A DNA stretch of 64,000 nt from CAZSSM01 sp964609385 (lineage in GTDB: Bacteria > Planctomycetota > Planctomycetia > Isosphaerales > Isosphaeraceae). Under the pieces are notes generated by a model. The model was not told where the DNA came from, made no database searches, and saw only the letters and a list, made by a program, of their open reading frames with translations. Of the stretch, positions 47,401 to 57,200 are shown one piece after another. Within the stretch, counting starts at the first letter, position 1. Every line of letters starts with the position of its first letter. Location of the stretch: NCBI GenBank assembly GCA_964609385.1, contig CAZSSM010000027.1, forward strand, positions 13,253 through 77,252, written 5' to 3'. Both the position numbers and the translations under genes were made by a program.

Positions 47401-47946
47401 CTGCCTCGACCCGAGGGGCCCGGCCAGGACTGGAACCTCGACGACTTGCTGGAGGCTGTCGAGGACGACTTCCGAAACCGCGACCACTTGCTCGGCCAAC
47501 GCTCTTTCGCGGCGGCCAAATGCGTCTCCTGCCACCGGTTCAACGGACAAGGTGCCGCCGTCGGCCCCGACCTCTCCTCGATCGGTCAGCGGTTCACCAT
47601 CCGCGACATCCTCGACTCGACCCTCTATCCCAGCAAGGCCGTTTCGGACCAGTATCGCGTCACATTGGTTCTGACCGACGACGGCCGAACCCTCTCGGGT
47701 CGGGTCGTTTCGCGCGACTCCGAGGCGTTGACCATCGCCACCAACCTCTACCAACCCAGCCGAACCACGCGTGTCGAATTGGATGAGGTCGAGGCGATGC
47801 GGCCGGTCCCGATCTCGACGATGCCTGAGGGACTCTTGGATCCGCTCAACGTCGACGAGATCCTCGATCTGCTCGCCTACTTGATCTCCGGAGGCGATCC
47901 CAATCACCCAGTCTTCGCCCGTCCGATCGGGTCGGATGAGGATTGA
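44428..47946 (+). CDS. ThuA-beta-propeller-haem fusion protein (PVC type)
   Basis: 1172 residues, exported (signal peptide about 1-22 ending SHAHA-AFA). A ThuA-like/glutamine-amidotransferase-fold domain (about 30-280) is followed by a PVC membrane-bound-dehydrogenase beta-propeller (about 345-700), a helical repeat region (about 710-1010) and a C-terminal cytochrome c-like domain with CVSCHRF near residue 1032 and GPDLSSIGQRF. ATG 44428 is in frame with a TAGGATG site just upstream. This fusion is known from planctomycetes; its sugar substrate is unknown. Confidence 0.9.
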   Translation: MRIALLILATWALSWSHAHAAFAVDDSMDRKSIVVIAGLKSHGPEGNGIHDYAWSARLIKTMLEHSNIADAVEVTLHLNGWPTDTGQLIEADAVMIISDGRDGDIGREAPHLATPERIALMDELVARGCGVVTFHFSTFAPDALADRVLEWSGGYFDWETDGRREWYSEITTTEAEVTPASTDHSILRGVEPFTVREEFYHDIRFRDDRDGWLPVWQVEALPATTPHGDVVAWAIEREQGGRGFATTCGHFYDNWESPDFRKTILNGLAWAAHVAIPLEGIEAPFFDHDQIAEHLSEPNLISDGAETVMTTEDEEAYADEPYWYQPGHPLRPAEARAITTPPGFLVEKILDVPEDWGSWTAIAVDPQGRLICAAQHVPGLYRVTVPGPDKPDARPEVERLGGVAEQMGWSHGLLAAFGSLYVTVSEGNDEIEGGVYRLRDTDGDDQYDRIDHLIELDRSGEHGPHNIVVGPDGASLYMICGNGTNLPDDVVRRLPSATDGIDHLMPPGFESSEYTPAGFVIRFRPDGSDIEFVSGGLRNSFDLAFNQVGDLFTFDSDMEWDLGTPWYRPTRICHLVPGGEFGWRGDAAKWPDYYEDSAGSVVDVGPASPTGVAFGYETRFPAKYQRALYACDWTFATIHAVHLRPEGATYRAEVEEFVGGNGLPVTDLVVGTDGALYFLVGGRRLGSALYRVRYVGDESTEPVTAIEPDPSVTELQRLRRQLEAFHGRRSEEAVSTAWLHLGHDDRAIRFAARLAVESQPVDTWRSRAFDEPDLPTRIVALLALARQDEPENLPRVLEQLAEIEPESLNVKQTLIWLRAIELALARGEDEIEDRRELIVNVLRPALPHDDPRVNRELARLLCFVGDREVIDPILNLMGSDQGERPALVTGNFVRNPKYGAAVRDILQAAPLVDRMHYAQMLLWIDDGWSTEQRSDYFQLIADAVANTKGGYWYVEFWDRIREVAFDQISDEDRDRFEAIGAGGIAASNPEDLPRPEGPGQDWNLDDLLEAVEDDFRNRDHLLGQRSFAAAKCVSCHRFNGQGAAVGPDLSSIGQRFTIRDILDSTLYPSKAVSDQYRVTLVLTDDGRTLSGRVVSRDSEALTIATNLYQPSRTTRVELDEVEAMRPVPISTMPEGLLDPLNVDEILDLLAYLISGGDPNHPVFARPIGSDED

Positions 47947-47989
47947 TCCCGCGAGCCAATCTTACTCCTACTGAGGCGGTTTTTCTCTC

Positions 47990-48053
47990 CGGGAGATTCT
48001 CGAGACTCCCGAGGGCGTCGGCCGGGGGTTTGTCTCTTCAAGACACCCCGGCC
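47990..48053. terminator. two tandem hairpins between convergent genes
   Basis: The first stem is CGGGAG (47990-47995) with CTCCCG (48006-48011). The second is GGCCGGGG (48020-48027) with CCCCGGCC (48046-48053), extended inside by GTCT/AGAC. They separate the ThuA fusion gene from the DUF1559 gene and probably terminate both transcripts. Confidence 0.7.
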
Positions 48054-48075
48054 CTATTGCGTCTTCGTCGTCGGC

Positions 48076-49170
48076 TCAGAAGGTCTCCGCGCTGATGACC
48101 TCGCGGCCGGCGACGGTTCCCAGGGCTCGCCAAATCCGCCCTTCGATGGTATCGGAGATGAATCGGACCGAGCCGTCGCCGAATAATGCGTTAACACCGC
48201 CGGGGTGATAGCTCCGCGCGGTGATCGCGGCGAAGGTCGGGCCGCCCCGCTTCTCGCGTCGGCTGTTGAGGTCCAGGTCGAAATATTCTCCGTTGGGGCC
48301 GCCCGCGATCCGCGTGTTGGGTGGCCACGCCGTGGTGATTCCGGCATGATGCACGCCCGACTCGACCCACTCGGCGTGCCCGGCGTCGCGGAACGCGCAG
48401 CCGCCCTGGCCCAGATATTCGGGCGCCACCTCGTAGGGATCGGCGTCGGGGGCGGGGATGTTGTTGGGATCGTTGATGAACGTTAGGCCGGTCGTCGAGC
48501 AGTCGCGGTAGTAGTCCTGAAAAGCTTTGGCCTCAGACATCAGGAGGGTGTTGCTGAGCCCGTCGCGGAACTCGGCCCAAGACCGGGACTGGTTGGGACC
48601 GAACGCCGAGCGGTTCTTCCTCGGATCACCGGGGCCACCCCAGACGAACCAGTCGCCCTCCAGGTAGCCATAATTGCAGACGTTCATGCGACCGCCACGT
48701 TCGTGGGTGAAGGTCTTGTCCTCGGCCTCGCTGGGGCAAACCAGAATCTCTATATACGTCGCCGTGGCGGTCGTGTTGGGCGGGTCGTACATGTCGACCT
48801 GGAAATTCAACGCATCGAAGATTGCGCCTTGCTCAGCGTAGGGAAGGATCCGCGGATGAGCCCCGAGGCTGTTGGTCCAGACGACGTCCTCGGGCCCCGA
48901 ACCGGCGATCGCTAAGGTAATTGGCAGCGTGCCCCCCGAGTCGGTGTAGTTGTGGACGGCCAGGCCGAGTTGCTTGAGGTTGTTCAGGCATTGCGTCCGA
49001 CGCGCCGCCTCGCGGGCCGCCTGCACGGCCGGCAACAGCAGTGAGATCAACACAGCGATGATCGCGATCACCACCAGGAGCTCGATTAACGTAAACCCAT
49101 CATGCCTCGACTCAAAGCGTCGTCCTGAATCCTGCGAACGCTCTGCAATCCCACCATCGGACCAGACCAT
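48076..49170 (-). CDS. DUF1559 prepilin-like protein
   Basis: 364 residues. A type IV-pilin-like N-terminus at about 20-52 (DGFTLIELLVVIAIIAVLIS) is followed by LLPAVQAAREAARRTQC and NNLKQLGLA, the DUF1559 signature. The C-terminus has the H-X9-DG motif (SYHPGGVNALFGDGSVRFI). ATG 49170 follows AAGGAGC at good spacing. Planctomycetes carry many such genes; the protein is probably exported by a type II-like system, and its function is unknown. Confidence 0.93.
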   Translation of the reverse strand: MVWSDGGIAERSQDSGRRFESRHDGFTLIELLVVIAIIAVLISLLLPAVQAAREAARRTQCLNNLKQLGLAVHNYTDSGGTLPITLAIAGSGPEDVVWTNSLGAHPRILPYAEQGAIFDALNFQVDMYDPPNTTATATYIEILVCPSEAEDKTFTHERGGRMNVCNYGYLEGDWFVWGGPGDPRKNRSAFGPNQSRSWAEFRDGLSNTLLMSEAKAFQDYYRDCSTTGLTFINDPNNIPAPDADPYEVAPEYLGQGGCAFRDAGHAEWVESGVHHAGITTAWPPNTRIAGGPNGEYFDLDLNSRREKRGGPTFAAITARSYHPGGVNALFGDGSVRFISDTIEGRIWRALGTVAGREVISAETF

Positions 49171-49389
49171 ACTCCAAGCTCCTTCTTTGCGATCAGGCGG
49201 ATCTCGAAACAGTGCTTGCCCTGGACTAATGTGAGACTCGGTCTCAATCTCATTCGATGGTTCCAGTCTGAGGTGCCCCACGACAGTTGTCAAGGGGCCG
49301 GTTGGACCCTATCTTTTTTCATCCTAGAAATTTGTTTCAGGATGTGTGGGAGCGAGCAGTGGGAATTGCTGGAGGAGCGTTTGGGAAAC

Positions 49390-49943
49390 TCAAGGCTGTG
49401 GTGCAAAGAGTTGGGCGACGGGGAGCTGGAGTCCGGGCAATTCGGGATCGCCGGGGATGGTCTGGCTAGCATCGTAGAGCGTCATCCCGGCATCGGGTCG
49501 ATGGACGCGGACGAAGGGGCCATCGGATCGATCAGCCAGACCACGGCCACGCCATGACGCAGGTAGAGATCGAACTTGTCATTGACATCTTGCTGGGTTT
49601 CTGAGGGCAAGAGGATTTCGGCGGCGAGGATAGGAGTACCTTCGAGGATCGTCGAGTTAGGGCGTCGATGACGAAAACCTTCATGGTTTACGCAAGCAAC
49701 GTCGATTCCAACGAATGTGTCGGGGCTGTCGCTGAGCCGGAATCCGGCCTCACCGTTGAGCACTTCGCCCTGTGGTTCCGGTTGGCCGAGATTCCAGCGG
49801 ATCAGCAGGTAGCTCAGCATCGCTGTGACCCGTGAATGCGTTGCGTTCCGGAAAGTCAGGGGGCGTTCCCTCAATTCGCCTTCAATGAGTTCGCGATCGA
49901 CGCCGTCATTTGTTGGCAGGGCCAGGAATTCCTCGACAGTCAT
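49390..49943 (-). pseudogene. Uma2-family endonuclease-like gene, frameshifted
   Basis: The reading frame from ATG 49943 gives a normal Uma2/DUF820 sequence (GVDRELIEGELRERP, GEAGFRL, GIDVACV, LAAEILLPSETQQD, GVAVVWLID), then stops early at 49482. The expected C-terminus continues in another frame: after WLID the frame shift gives PFVRVHRPDAGMTLYDAS and GDPELPGLQLPVAQLF, ending at 49390. The shift lies at about 49522-49532 and corresponds to one missing base. Either a true mutation or a sequencing error. The family is expanded in planctomycetes; its role is uncertain. Confidence 0.8.
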
Positions 49944-50050
49944 CGAACGGGTCGTCGTGTCATGGACGGATTTGATATGCTTTTAAGTGAGGGATTTTCT
50001 GAAAGGCGAATAATCTATGGTGGTTCAGTTGGTTACCAGACGATCCCGGT

Positions 50051-50854
50051 TCACCCTTGCGATCGTGGCGGATGATTGCGGGCGATGATCTCCAGGGCGT
50101 CGTCGTGCAGCAATCCGTTTGAGGCCAGGACGCTGGTCTTGGCGATAGGGATCGCCTCACCGCGCCCATCGGTGACCCGCCCGCCGGCCTCCTCGACGAT
50201 CAAGCGGCCGGCGGCGAAATCCCACGGGGCCAACTGATATTCGAAGAAGACGCCGAACATTCCAACAGCCACCTGGCAGAGGTCAAGTGAAGCGGTGCCG
50301 AACCGTCGAATGCCGTGAACCTGCCGGGCGAAGATCTCTTCAATGGCCGTGAGCGTGGCTTTCATCAAAGCGCCCCGGTCGTAGTAGAATCCCAAGCCCA
50401 CGAGTACTTGATCGAGTCGGGTCTCGGCACCGACCCGGATTGGCTGGCCGTTGTGGGTCGCTCCCTGACCGCGCTGGGAAAGATACCAGTCCTCCCGGAT
50501 CGGGTTGAAGACGACGGCGCAGGTCGGTTCCCCTCGATGGTAGTAGCCGATCGAGACGGCGAAGTGTGGGATCCGATGGGCGAAGTTGGTCGTGCCGTCA
50601 AGCGGGTCGATGACCCAGAGGTGCTCGGCCTCGATCTGCTCCTGGTGCAGTTCCTCGGCGAGCACGGCATGGTCGGGGAACCGTTGCCGAATCGTCTCAA
50701 CGATCGCCCGCTCGCTCTCAATGTCCGCGTCTGAGACCAGGTCGCTGGACCTCGTCTTGGTCCGCATCGCGACGCCCTGCTCATAGTATCGCTTCAGGAT
50801 CGTCCCGCCGACTGAGGCGGCCTCCCGCGCCGTTTCCAGTTCTTGACTCGTCAT
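50051..50854 (-). CDS. suhB: inositol-1-monophosphatase family protein
   Basis: 267 residues with the metal-binding motifs VLAEELHQE, WVIDPLDGTTNF and PWDFAAGRLIVEEAGG. It dephosphorylates inositol phosphates or similar sugar phosphates. ATG 50854 is preferred to the adjacent GTG at 50857. No obvious operon partner. Confidence 0.93.
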   Translation of the reverse strand: MTSQELETAREAASVGGTILKRYYEQGVAMRTKTRSSDLVSDADIESERAIVETIRQRFPDHAVLAEELHQEQIEAEHLWVIDPLDGTTNFAHRIPHFAVSIGYYHRGEPTCAVVFNPIREDWYLSQRGQGATHNGQPIRVGAETRLDQVLVGLGFYYDRGALMKATLTAIEEIFARQVHGIRRFGTASLDLCQVAVGMFGVFFEYQLAPWDFAAGRLIVEEAGGRVTDGRGEAIPIAKTSVLASNGLLHDDALEIIARNHPPRSQG

Positions 50855-51047
50855 CACTCGCGCTCCGGATGAGGTTTCACCGCGATCGCCGACCGCTAAT
50901 CCGCTGTGAACGACCGATCGTTCTGTGCCCGTATCTTACGGATTCCGAGCACCGCGTCGCCTTGGAAATCAACACGACGGTTCACGCCTGGTAAACTGAT
51001 CGGCCGTCCTCAGTGACCCCCGCGATGACTTACTGTGGAGCGCTCCG

Positions 51048-52679
51048 ATGCCGCTACTACAAACCGTATTCCATTGGCTCATCTTGGCCGGCCCGATCGC
51101 TGCGGTGATCGGTTGGCCCAACGCGTCAGCCTCCGAACCGGCCAATCCGTCTCGGCCCAACATTCTGATCGCCATTAGTGACGACCAGTCGTGGCCGCAT
51201 GCCTCGGCCTATGGGTCTCGGATGGTCCGGACTCCGAACTTCGACCGTGTTGCCGGCGAGGGCGTCCTGTTCACTCAAGGCTTCTGCGCCTCGCCAGGAT
51301 GCAGCCCGTCCCGCGCGGCCTTGTTGACTGGCTACAACACATGGCAGCTTGAGCATGCCGGGACGCATGCTAGCTATTTCGATCCCAAATTCCGGACCTA
51401 TGTCGATCAGCTCTCCGATACCGGATACACCATTGGCTCGACCGGTAAGGGTTGGGGGCCTGGCGACTTCCGTGCGTTGGGCCGACCCCACAATCCCGCC
51501 GGCCCCAACATCCAGGGCGCACGATCCGAAGGAGATGAGCGCGGTTATGCCGATGCGTTTCGGACCTTCCTCGATGAGCGTCCCCCCAATGCCCCGTTCT
51601 GCTTCTGGTTCGGCAGCGTCGATCCGCATCGCAGTTACGAGAAGGGTTCGGGCTTGGCCGCAGGCAAGTCCTTGGAGGATGCTGAGGTCCCACCGTTCTT
51701 ACCCGACGTGCCGGAGATCCGCTCCGACCTACTCGACTATGCTTTGGAAATTGAGCGGTTTGACCGCGACCTCGGCAACATCCTGACGATCCTTGAGGAG
51801 GCCGGCGAACTTGATCGGACGCTCGTCATCGTCACTTCCGATAACGGTATGCCCTTCCCTCGAGCTAAGGCCAACGGCTACGAGTTCGGGATCCACGTTC
51901 CTTTGGCGATCCGCTGGGGAGACGCTGCCCCGCCCGGACGCGTTGTCGATGACCTCGTTGGGTTCACCGATCTGACCGCCACCATTTACGAAGCGACCGG
52001 CGTGTCTCCCCCGGACCGTCATCTGATCACCGGTCGGAGCTTGCTGACGACCCTTCGTAGCGAGGACGACGGGCTCGTCGACCCGACCCGCGACGCGGTC
52101 TATGCCGCGCGTGAACGCCATTCCTCCTCGCGATACAACTCGCTGAGTTACCCCCAGCGCTGCCTCCGGACACCCGACTACCTCTACATCCTCAACCTTA
52201 AGCCCGAGCGTTGGCCGGCTGGTCCAGCCCGCAAGTATGATGAGGTTGTCTATGACGAATCGGGTCAGGTCGTCCGAGCGACTCTCGGTCCTCCGAATGG
52301 AGCCTATCATGATATCGATGCGTGTCCGACCCTTACCTACTTCATCGAGAACCGTGACGACCCGGTGATCGCCCGCTACCTCGAACTGGCCGTCGCTCGA
52401 CGACCTCGAGAGGAACTCTTCGACGTCCGCAACGATCCGGCATGCCTAACCAACCTCGCCGACGACCCCGCGCACGTCGAGACGCTCGTCCAGCTACGCG
52501 ATCGACTCCGCTCCTACCTCGAAGAGACCGGCGACGTCCGGATCCTCGGCGAAGGCGATGTCTGGGAGACCTACCTTCGAACCAGTCCTCTCCGATGGTT
52601 CCCCATTCCTGATTGGGCTCGTGATCACCCTGAACATGTTCCTACACAACCCTGGCTGGACGACCGACGCCCTCGATGA
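51048..52679 (+). CDS. secreted type I sulfatase (N-sulfoglucosamine-sulfohydrolase-like)
   Basis: 543 residues with a signal peptide (about 1-30). The formylglycine site is C85-S-P-S-R in PGCSPSRAALLTGY, and the metal site shows D45/D46 in ISDDQSWPH and VTSDNG. The C-terminus is the usual sulfatase subdomain. Cys-type sites need a formylglycine-generating enzyme; none with intact cysteines is in this window. It probably desulfates external polysaccharide. Confidence 0.93.
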   Translation: MPLLQTVFHWLILAGPIAAVIGWPNASASEPANPSRPNILIAISDDQSWPHASAYGSRMVRTPNFDRVAGEGVLFTQGFCASPGCSPSRAALLTGYNTWQLEHAGTHASYFDPKFRTYVDQLSDTGYTIGSTGKGWGPGDFRALGRPHNPAGPNIQGARSEGDERGYADAFRTFLDERPPNAPFCFWFGSVDPHRSYEKGSGLAAGKSLEDAEVPPFLPDVPEIRSDLLDYALEIERFDRDLGNILTILEEAGELDRTLVIVTSDNGMPFPRAKANGYEFGIHVPLAIRWGDAAPPGRVVDDLVGFTDLTATIYEATGVSPPDRHLITGRSLLTTLRSEDDGLVDPTRDAVYAARERHSSSRYNSLSYPQRCLRTPDYLYILNLKPERWPAGPARKYDEVVYDESGQVVRATLGPPNGAYHDIDACPTLTYFIENRDDPVIARYLELAVARRPREELFDVRNDPACLTNLADDPAHVETLVQLRDRLRSYLEETGDVRILGEGDVWETYLRTSPLRWFPIPDWARDHPEHVPTQPWLDDRRPR

Positions 52680-52754
52680 TGCAAGGGAGATTTTCGACTT
52701 CTAAGAAGACTCGGAGGGCCGTCATTCGTCTTTGTGGCTAAATATGATTAGAGA

Positions 52755-52786
52755 CGTGATCTGATCCGGAATCGGGCCAGATCACG
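52755..52786. terminator. hairpin between sulfatase and NHL genes
   Basis: CGTGATCTG (52755-52763) pairs perfectly with CAGATCACG (52778-52786) in the 175-bp gap between convergent genes. Confidence 0.6.
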
Positions 52787-52854
52787 GAGCCGACCTGGTG
52801 AGTAGTCCGACGACCTTTCCCCTCTAGAGTCAGCTCGTTTGAAGTATCGCCATG

Positions 52855-53922
52855 TCAATCGATGCGTCGGAACTTTTGAGCGCGTTGGCCGACGATGTCA
52901 CCGGCGTAGAGATCACCGCGCGAATCGACGGCCAGGGTATGGACCCAGTTGCAGGTTCCGGGCCGAGGCTTGGAGTCGCTCGGGTCGGGCATCGGGATCC
53001 GGACGAGTTGTTCGAGTCGACCAGCGGGGGTGAATTTGAGCAGGAGTTGGTCGTGTGGTGGGCAACCGTATATAAGTTCCAGCGGTCGGCGTGGCATCGG
53101 CGAAGAACCGCAGACCCAGATCCGGTCGTCAGGCGTGACGCTCAGGCCCCAAGGGACGACGACATCCCGCCACTGGTCGAGGAACCGCCCTTCGGCATCG
53201 AAGACCTGGATCCGTGCGTTGCTTCGGTCGGCCACATAGATCCGGCCGGTCGAGTCACGCGCAATCGCGTGGGGCAACTTGAATTGCCCCGGCCCCGACC
53301 CTTCCTCGCCCCAATGTTCGAGATAATTGCCATTTATGTCGAAGCGGACCACGCGATTGTTGCCATAGCCGTCAGCCACGTAGACTTCCCCATCAGGAGT
53401 CAAGGCCACGTCGGTCGGCTGGTCGAAGTGGGTCGCGTCGTTGCCCGGCTCGTCCAAGGTGCCCAGCGTTAGCCGGACCTCACCACCGGTCGAACATCGA
53501 TGAACGACATGCCGACCGATATCGGTCAGCCAGAGGTCGCCGTCCGGACCGATCCGGATCCCGTGCGCCTTGCCGATCAGCTCAGAGCCCCAGCCGCCCA
53601 GATAGTCGCCCGTGGAGCTGTAGCGCTGCACCGGGGGCGTACCTCGGGTGTAGACCCAGACCGAATCGTCTTCCCCGATAGCGATTCCCGAGACGGCTCC
53701 CGCCTGAACCGACTCGGGAGCGCGGGGCCAGTCTGGATCGACTTGGAAAAACGAGGCGGGTCCAGACGGATTGGAGCGTCGAAACAGATGAGCCAAGGGA
53801 CGGTCCCGGCCTTGACCCCATGCCGAGTTGGTCGCCAAGACTGGCGCGATGGCAAAGACGAGAACCAAGCTGAGAGCAAACAAGGTGCTCAGTCGAACCG
53901 TTCGCTGACGAATGAAGGTCAT
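52855..53922 (-). CDS. secreted NHL-repeat six-bladed beta-propeller protein
   Basis: 355 residues with a signal peptide (about 10-36). Repeats such as GIRIGPDGDLWLTDI, DVALTPDGEVYVADGYGNN and AIARDSTGRIYVADRSN mark an NHL/peptidyl-amidoglycolate-lyase-type propeller. No catalytic residues were assigned. It may bind ligands or proteins in the periplasm. Confidence 0.85.
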   Translation of the reverse strand: MTFIRQRTVRLSTLFALSLVLVFAIAPVLATNSAWGQGRDRPLAHLFRRSNPSGPASFFQVDPDWPRAPESVQAGAVSGIAIGEDDSVWVYTRGTPPVQRYSSTGDYLGGWGSELIGKAHGIRIGPDGDLWLTDIGRHVVHRCSTGGEVRLTLGTLDEPGNDATHFDQPTDVALTPDGEVYVADGYGNNRVVRFDINGNYLEHWGEEGSGPGQFKLPHAIARDSTGRIYVADRSNARIQVFDAEGRFLDQWRDVVVPWGLSVTPDDRIWVCGSSPMPRRPLELIYGCPPHDQLLLKFTPAGRLEQLVRIPMPDPSDSKPRPGTCNWVHTLAVDSRGDLYAGDIVGQRAQKFRRID

Positions 53923-54294
53923 GGATGCCCTTTCCCCGACGACGTGATCCCGGTCGTCTCCGGGTTGACTTCCATGCCCATGCTGATTGACTTGCGGATC
54001 CCTATTCAGCGTAGGTTTGCCAGCCTACCGAGATTGCAGCTCTCCTGACAAGTCTGGCTGGTCCATGGTCTCGTAGTTGTGGTGTCCCGAGGCAGTTGCA
54101 AGAGCCAGATCGTCGCAGGATCGAACCGTCGGTCCTTATCGAGCCGAGATTGTCAAAGAGAGCCGATCAAGTACACATGCGATTTGTTGCGCAGAAGATC
54201 GGTATGCCACAGCGGCAGAGATGATGGACGAATCGTGGTGTTTCGGCCACGTCGGGGCTCTGACGAGGCCGGTCGCGCGTGCGATCGATGGTTC
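53923..54294. other. 372-bp intergenic region
   Basis: It lies between the NHL gene start and the end of the kinase gene, both on the minus strand. It should contain the NHL gene promoter. No gene, RNA or clear repeat is seen. Confidence 0.5.
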
Positions 54295-57200
54295 TTACTC
54301 GGGCAGGGTCCGGGCGATGCGGAACCCGAGGGTGAAGAAGACATTGGCGGGTCGAAACTCGTAGCGATACGCCGAGCGGAGATTATCGCCAAGGTAGATG
54401 AAGGAGCCACCGCGGAGTGAACGTGGGACCTCGCCGCGAACTTCGATGGACGACTCGTCGAGGCCTGTGTCATCGTGCATCCATTCGAAGACGTTGCCGT
54501 AGACATCGAAGAGGCCGACCGGGTTGGGCTTGAGCATCGCGACCGGATGGGAACGGTTGCCCGAGTTGTCGGCGAACCAGCCGTAGGCGTCCAGCCATCG
54601 GGTCGTCCCCCCGAAATGTCGGCTGGTCCGAGAACCGGCGCGACAGGCGTTCTCCCATTCGCGTTCGGTCGGAAGTCGATATCCGGGCCGTGCCAAGACA
54701 TCGGCAGGTAAGCGAAGGGTTGCCTCAGGATTCGACGCAGCGGCCAGGATTTCGGTCAGGGGCGGGTAGCACTGGTCGGCTTCGGACAGGCCTTCCCGAT
54801 CACCCAACCATCGGCAGTAGGCTGCGGCTTCGTACCAGGTCAATCCCAAGACCGGACAGGCGTTCGGATCCTCGGGGTCGGCGTACGACGTGGTTTCGCG
54901 GGGTATCCGGATCGTGTCGAAGCCATTAAGCTGACACCAGTTGACAAATCGTTGGTATTGCTCCTTGGTTACCTCGCGATTGGCCAATGCGTAGGAACGG
55001 GCTAGCGTCGTCGTGTATTGGTAGGATTCGTTACCCATCCGTGCTGGCTCGTCTCCCGGCGACCCGTACACGAACGAGATCGGACCGCGGAACGTTGTGA
55101 ACGTCGTCTCCTGACCGTCGACGAACCAGCCGATTTCAGTCGTCGGAGGTTCGCCTGCCGATTCGTTGTCGATCCGTGCAATTTGACTGTCCAGCCCGAG
55201 ACCGCGTCGGAGCAGCCAATCGATCGCGCCGTGGACCCCAGGATCCGGATCGCGGCGATACCATGTGCTCAATTGATCCAATAATTCCGGTCGACGGCTG
55301 AGAAGAGTTGACTGAACGCGTTCGGGATCTTGGACTTGCAGATATTCACCGATCATCAGGATCAAGGTCTGCCGGGCTGTCGGGTCGTCCTCGAGGGAGA
55401 GTCGCTCGACAACCGCCGGCAAGGCTTGGAGTTGACGATCGAGCCGGGGCAGGACGTGGAGGATCTCGGTCCTGACCTCCGGCGGCGCCCCGGAGCCGAT
55501 CTGAGGCCAGACTGGGCCCGCTTCACCGAGTCGGATCAAGGCCGTGGTGAGCCGTCCGATCCGACGGGCATCCCTCTCGGAGATCACCTGGGGACGATTC
55601 GTCTCGAGGTCATCGAGGTGTCCGGTCAGCAACGTCCGGGTCTCGGGATCGTCGGGAAGTCGCCCAAACCACGCCTCGAATTCGGCATCGTTGGAGTCGC
55701 GGAGGACCAGGATGATCTCGTCTGGGGTTTGAGCGTAGGCATCGAGCAGGCCGGCAGCGGCGCGACGCTCGGCCGTCCGTGACGGATCGTCAGCGGCGAA
55801 GATCGCTAGCAAGTCGGAGAGTAACTCGGCGCGGCGCGGCTCGAAGAGGTCGCGGAGGACCGGCAACGCGTCGGGCTCCTCAACAATCGTTCGGATCAGA
55901 TCACCGGCCGGCGTCTTCCCTTTCGGATCGTCGTCGGCCGAGGCTCGGACGGCCAACGCCGCAGCGGCCCGGAGCCGACGCGATGCGTCTTCATCGGGAT
56001 CCTGGAGAATCGTTTGGAACGACTCTGCAACTGACCTGAGGTGGGGCGTTAGGGCGTCTCGGAGTAGGGGCACATCTTCCCAGTCGGCCTCCAGGAGCGC
56101 GGGGACCAACACGTCGTCGACCTCGTCGACCTCAGCCGCCCCCGTGGGTTGGATGGCGAGCAGGGCCATCGCCAGGTTCGTTCGCGACGGGCTGGAGGAG
56201 GGATCGCTTTCGAACCGCTCGACCAAGAGGGGGAGGACACGCGGGGCATCGTCATCAATCCGGTCGATGAGCCCGGGGACACGCGCAATGTCGGCCTCCA
56301 TCAGGGTCTGCACGAGTCCCAACGCGTCGGCATCACGACGCACCTGTTGCATGTGCGTTTGATAACCGAAGACGGTCAGCGATCCGATCAGGACGATGGA
56401 GGCGGCGGCCATCGCGGCGACCCGAGTCCGATGACGACGGGCCCATCGCCGGGCCCGGATCGGCCAGGCGTCGCGATGGACCGAGACCGGTTCATCGGCC
56501 AGCCAACGTTCCAGGTCGTGGGCCATCTGACGCGCCGACGGGTAGCGGTCCTCAGGCGCGACGGCCATGGCCGACAGACAGATCGCCTGGAGCGCCGACG
56601 AAACCCGTGGGTTGAGCTGTCGAGGCGGTGGGATCTCTCCGTTCTGGACCCGTTCCAGGAGATGAGTCAACGGGATTCCGATTAACGGTGGCTTGCCGAC
56701 GAGCATCTCGTAGAGGGTCGCGCCGAGGCTGTAGATGTCGCTGGCCGGTCCCAACCGATCGAGGTCGCCACGCGCCTGCTCTGGACTCATGTAACAGGGT
56801 GTTCCATGGGTCGACCCCGGTTCGGTGTGATGGCTCGCGGTCCTCGACTGCAAAGCAAGGGCCGTCTCTTCGCCGGTTGGGCCCGTGGGGTGGAGCGATT
56901 CGAGCGGGTCGATGGGACCCGGGCGATGTTCGGGTGTCGTCACAGCGAAGGCCATGTCGGGTTGACCGAGGATCCGGGCCATCCCCCAGTCGACGACCAG
57001 AGTCTCGCCGTAGCGGCCGAGCATGATGTTGCTCGGCTTGAGGTCGCGGTGGATGACCCCGCGGTCGTGCGCATAGGCCATCGTTTGGCAGACGTCAACC
57101 AGGCAGTGGATCAGTTGGCGGAAGGCGACGGAGTGCTCTCCTATCGATTCGTTCTGTTCGAGGGGTGCCGATGGATCGGAAGCGTCGATCTCTGTGGGTC

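Noticed and set aside
46723..47907. 394-codon minus-strand frame within the ThuA fusion gene
   Set aside because: Antisense shadow of an established gene with a haem motif on the plus strand.
54295..55140. C-terminal part of the kinase as a functional formylglycine-generating enzyme for the nearby sulfatase
   Set aside because: The active-site cysteines are missing in the final segment, so only the fold is retained.
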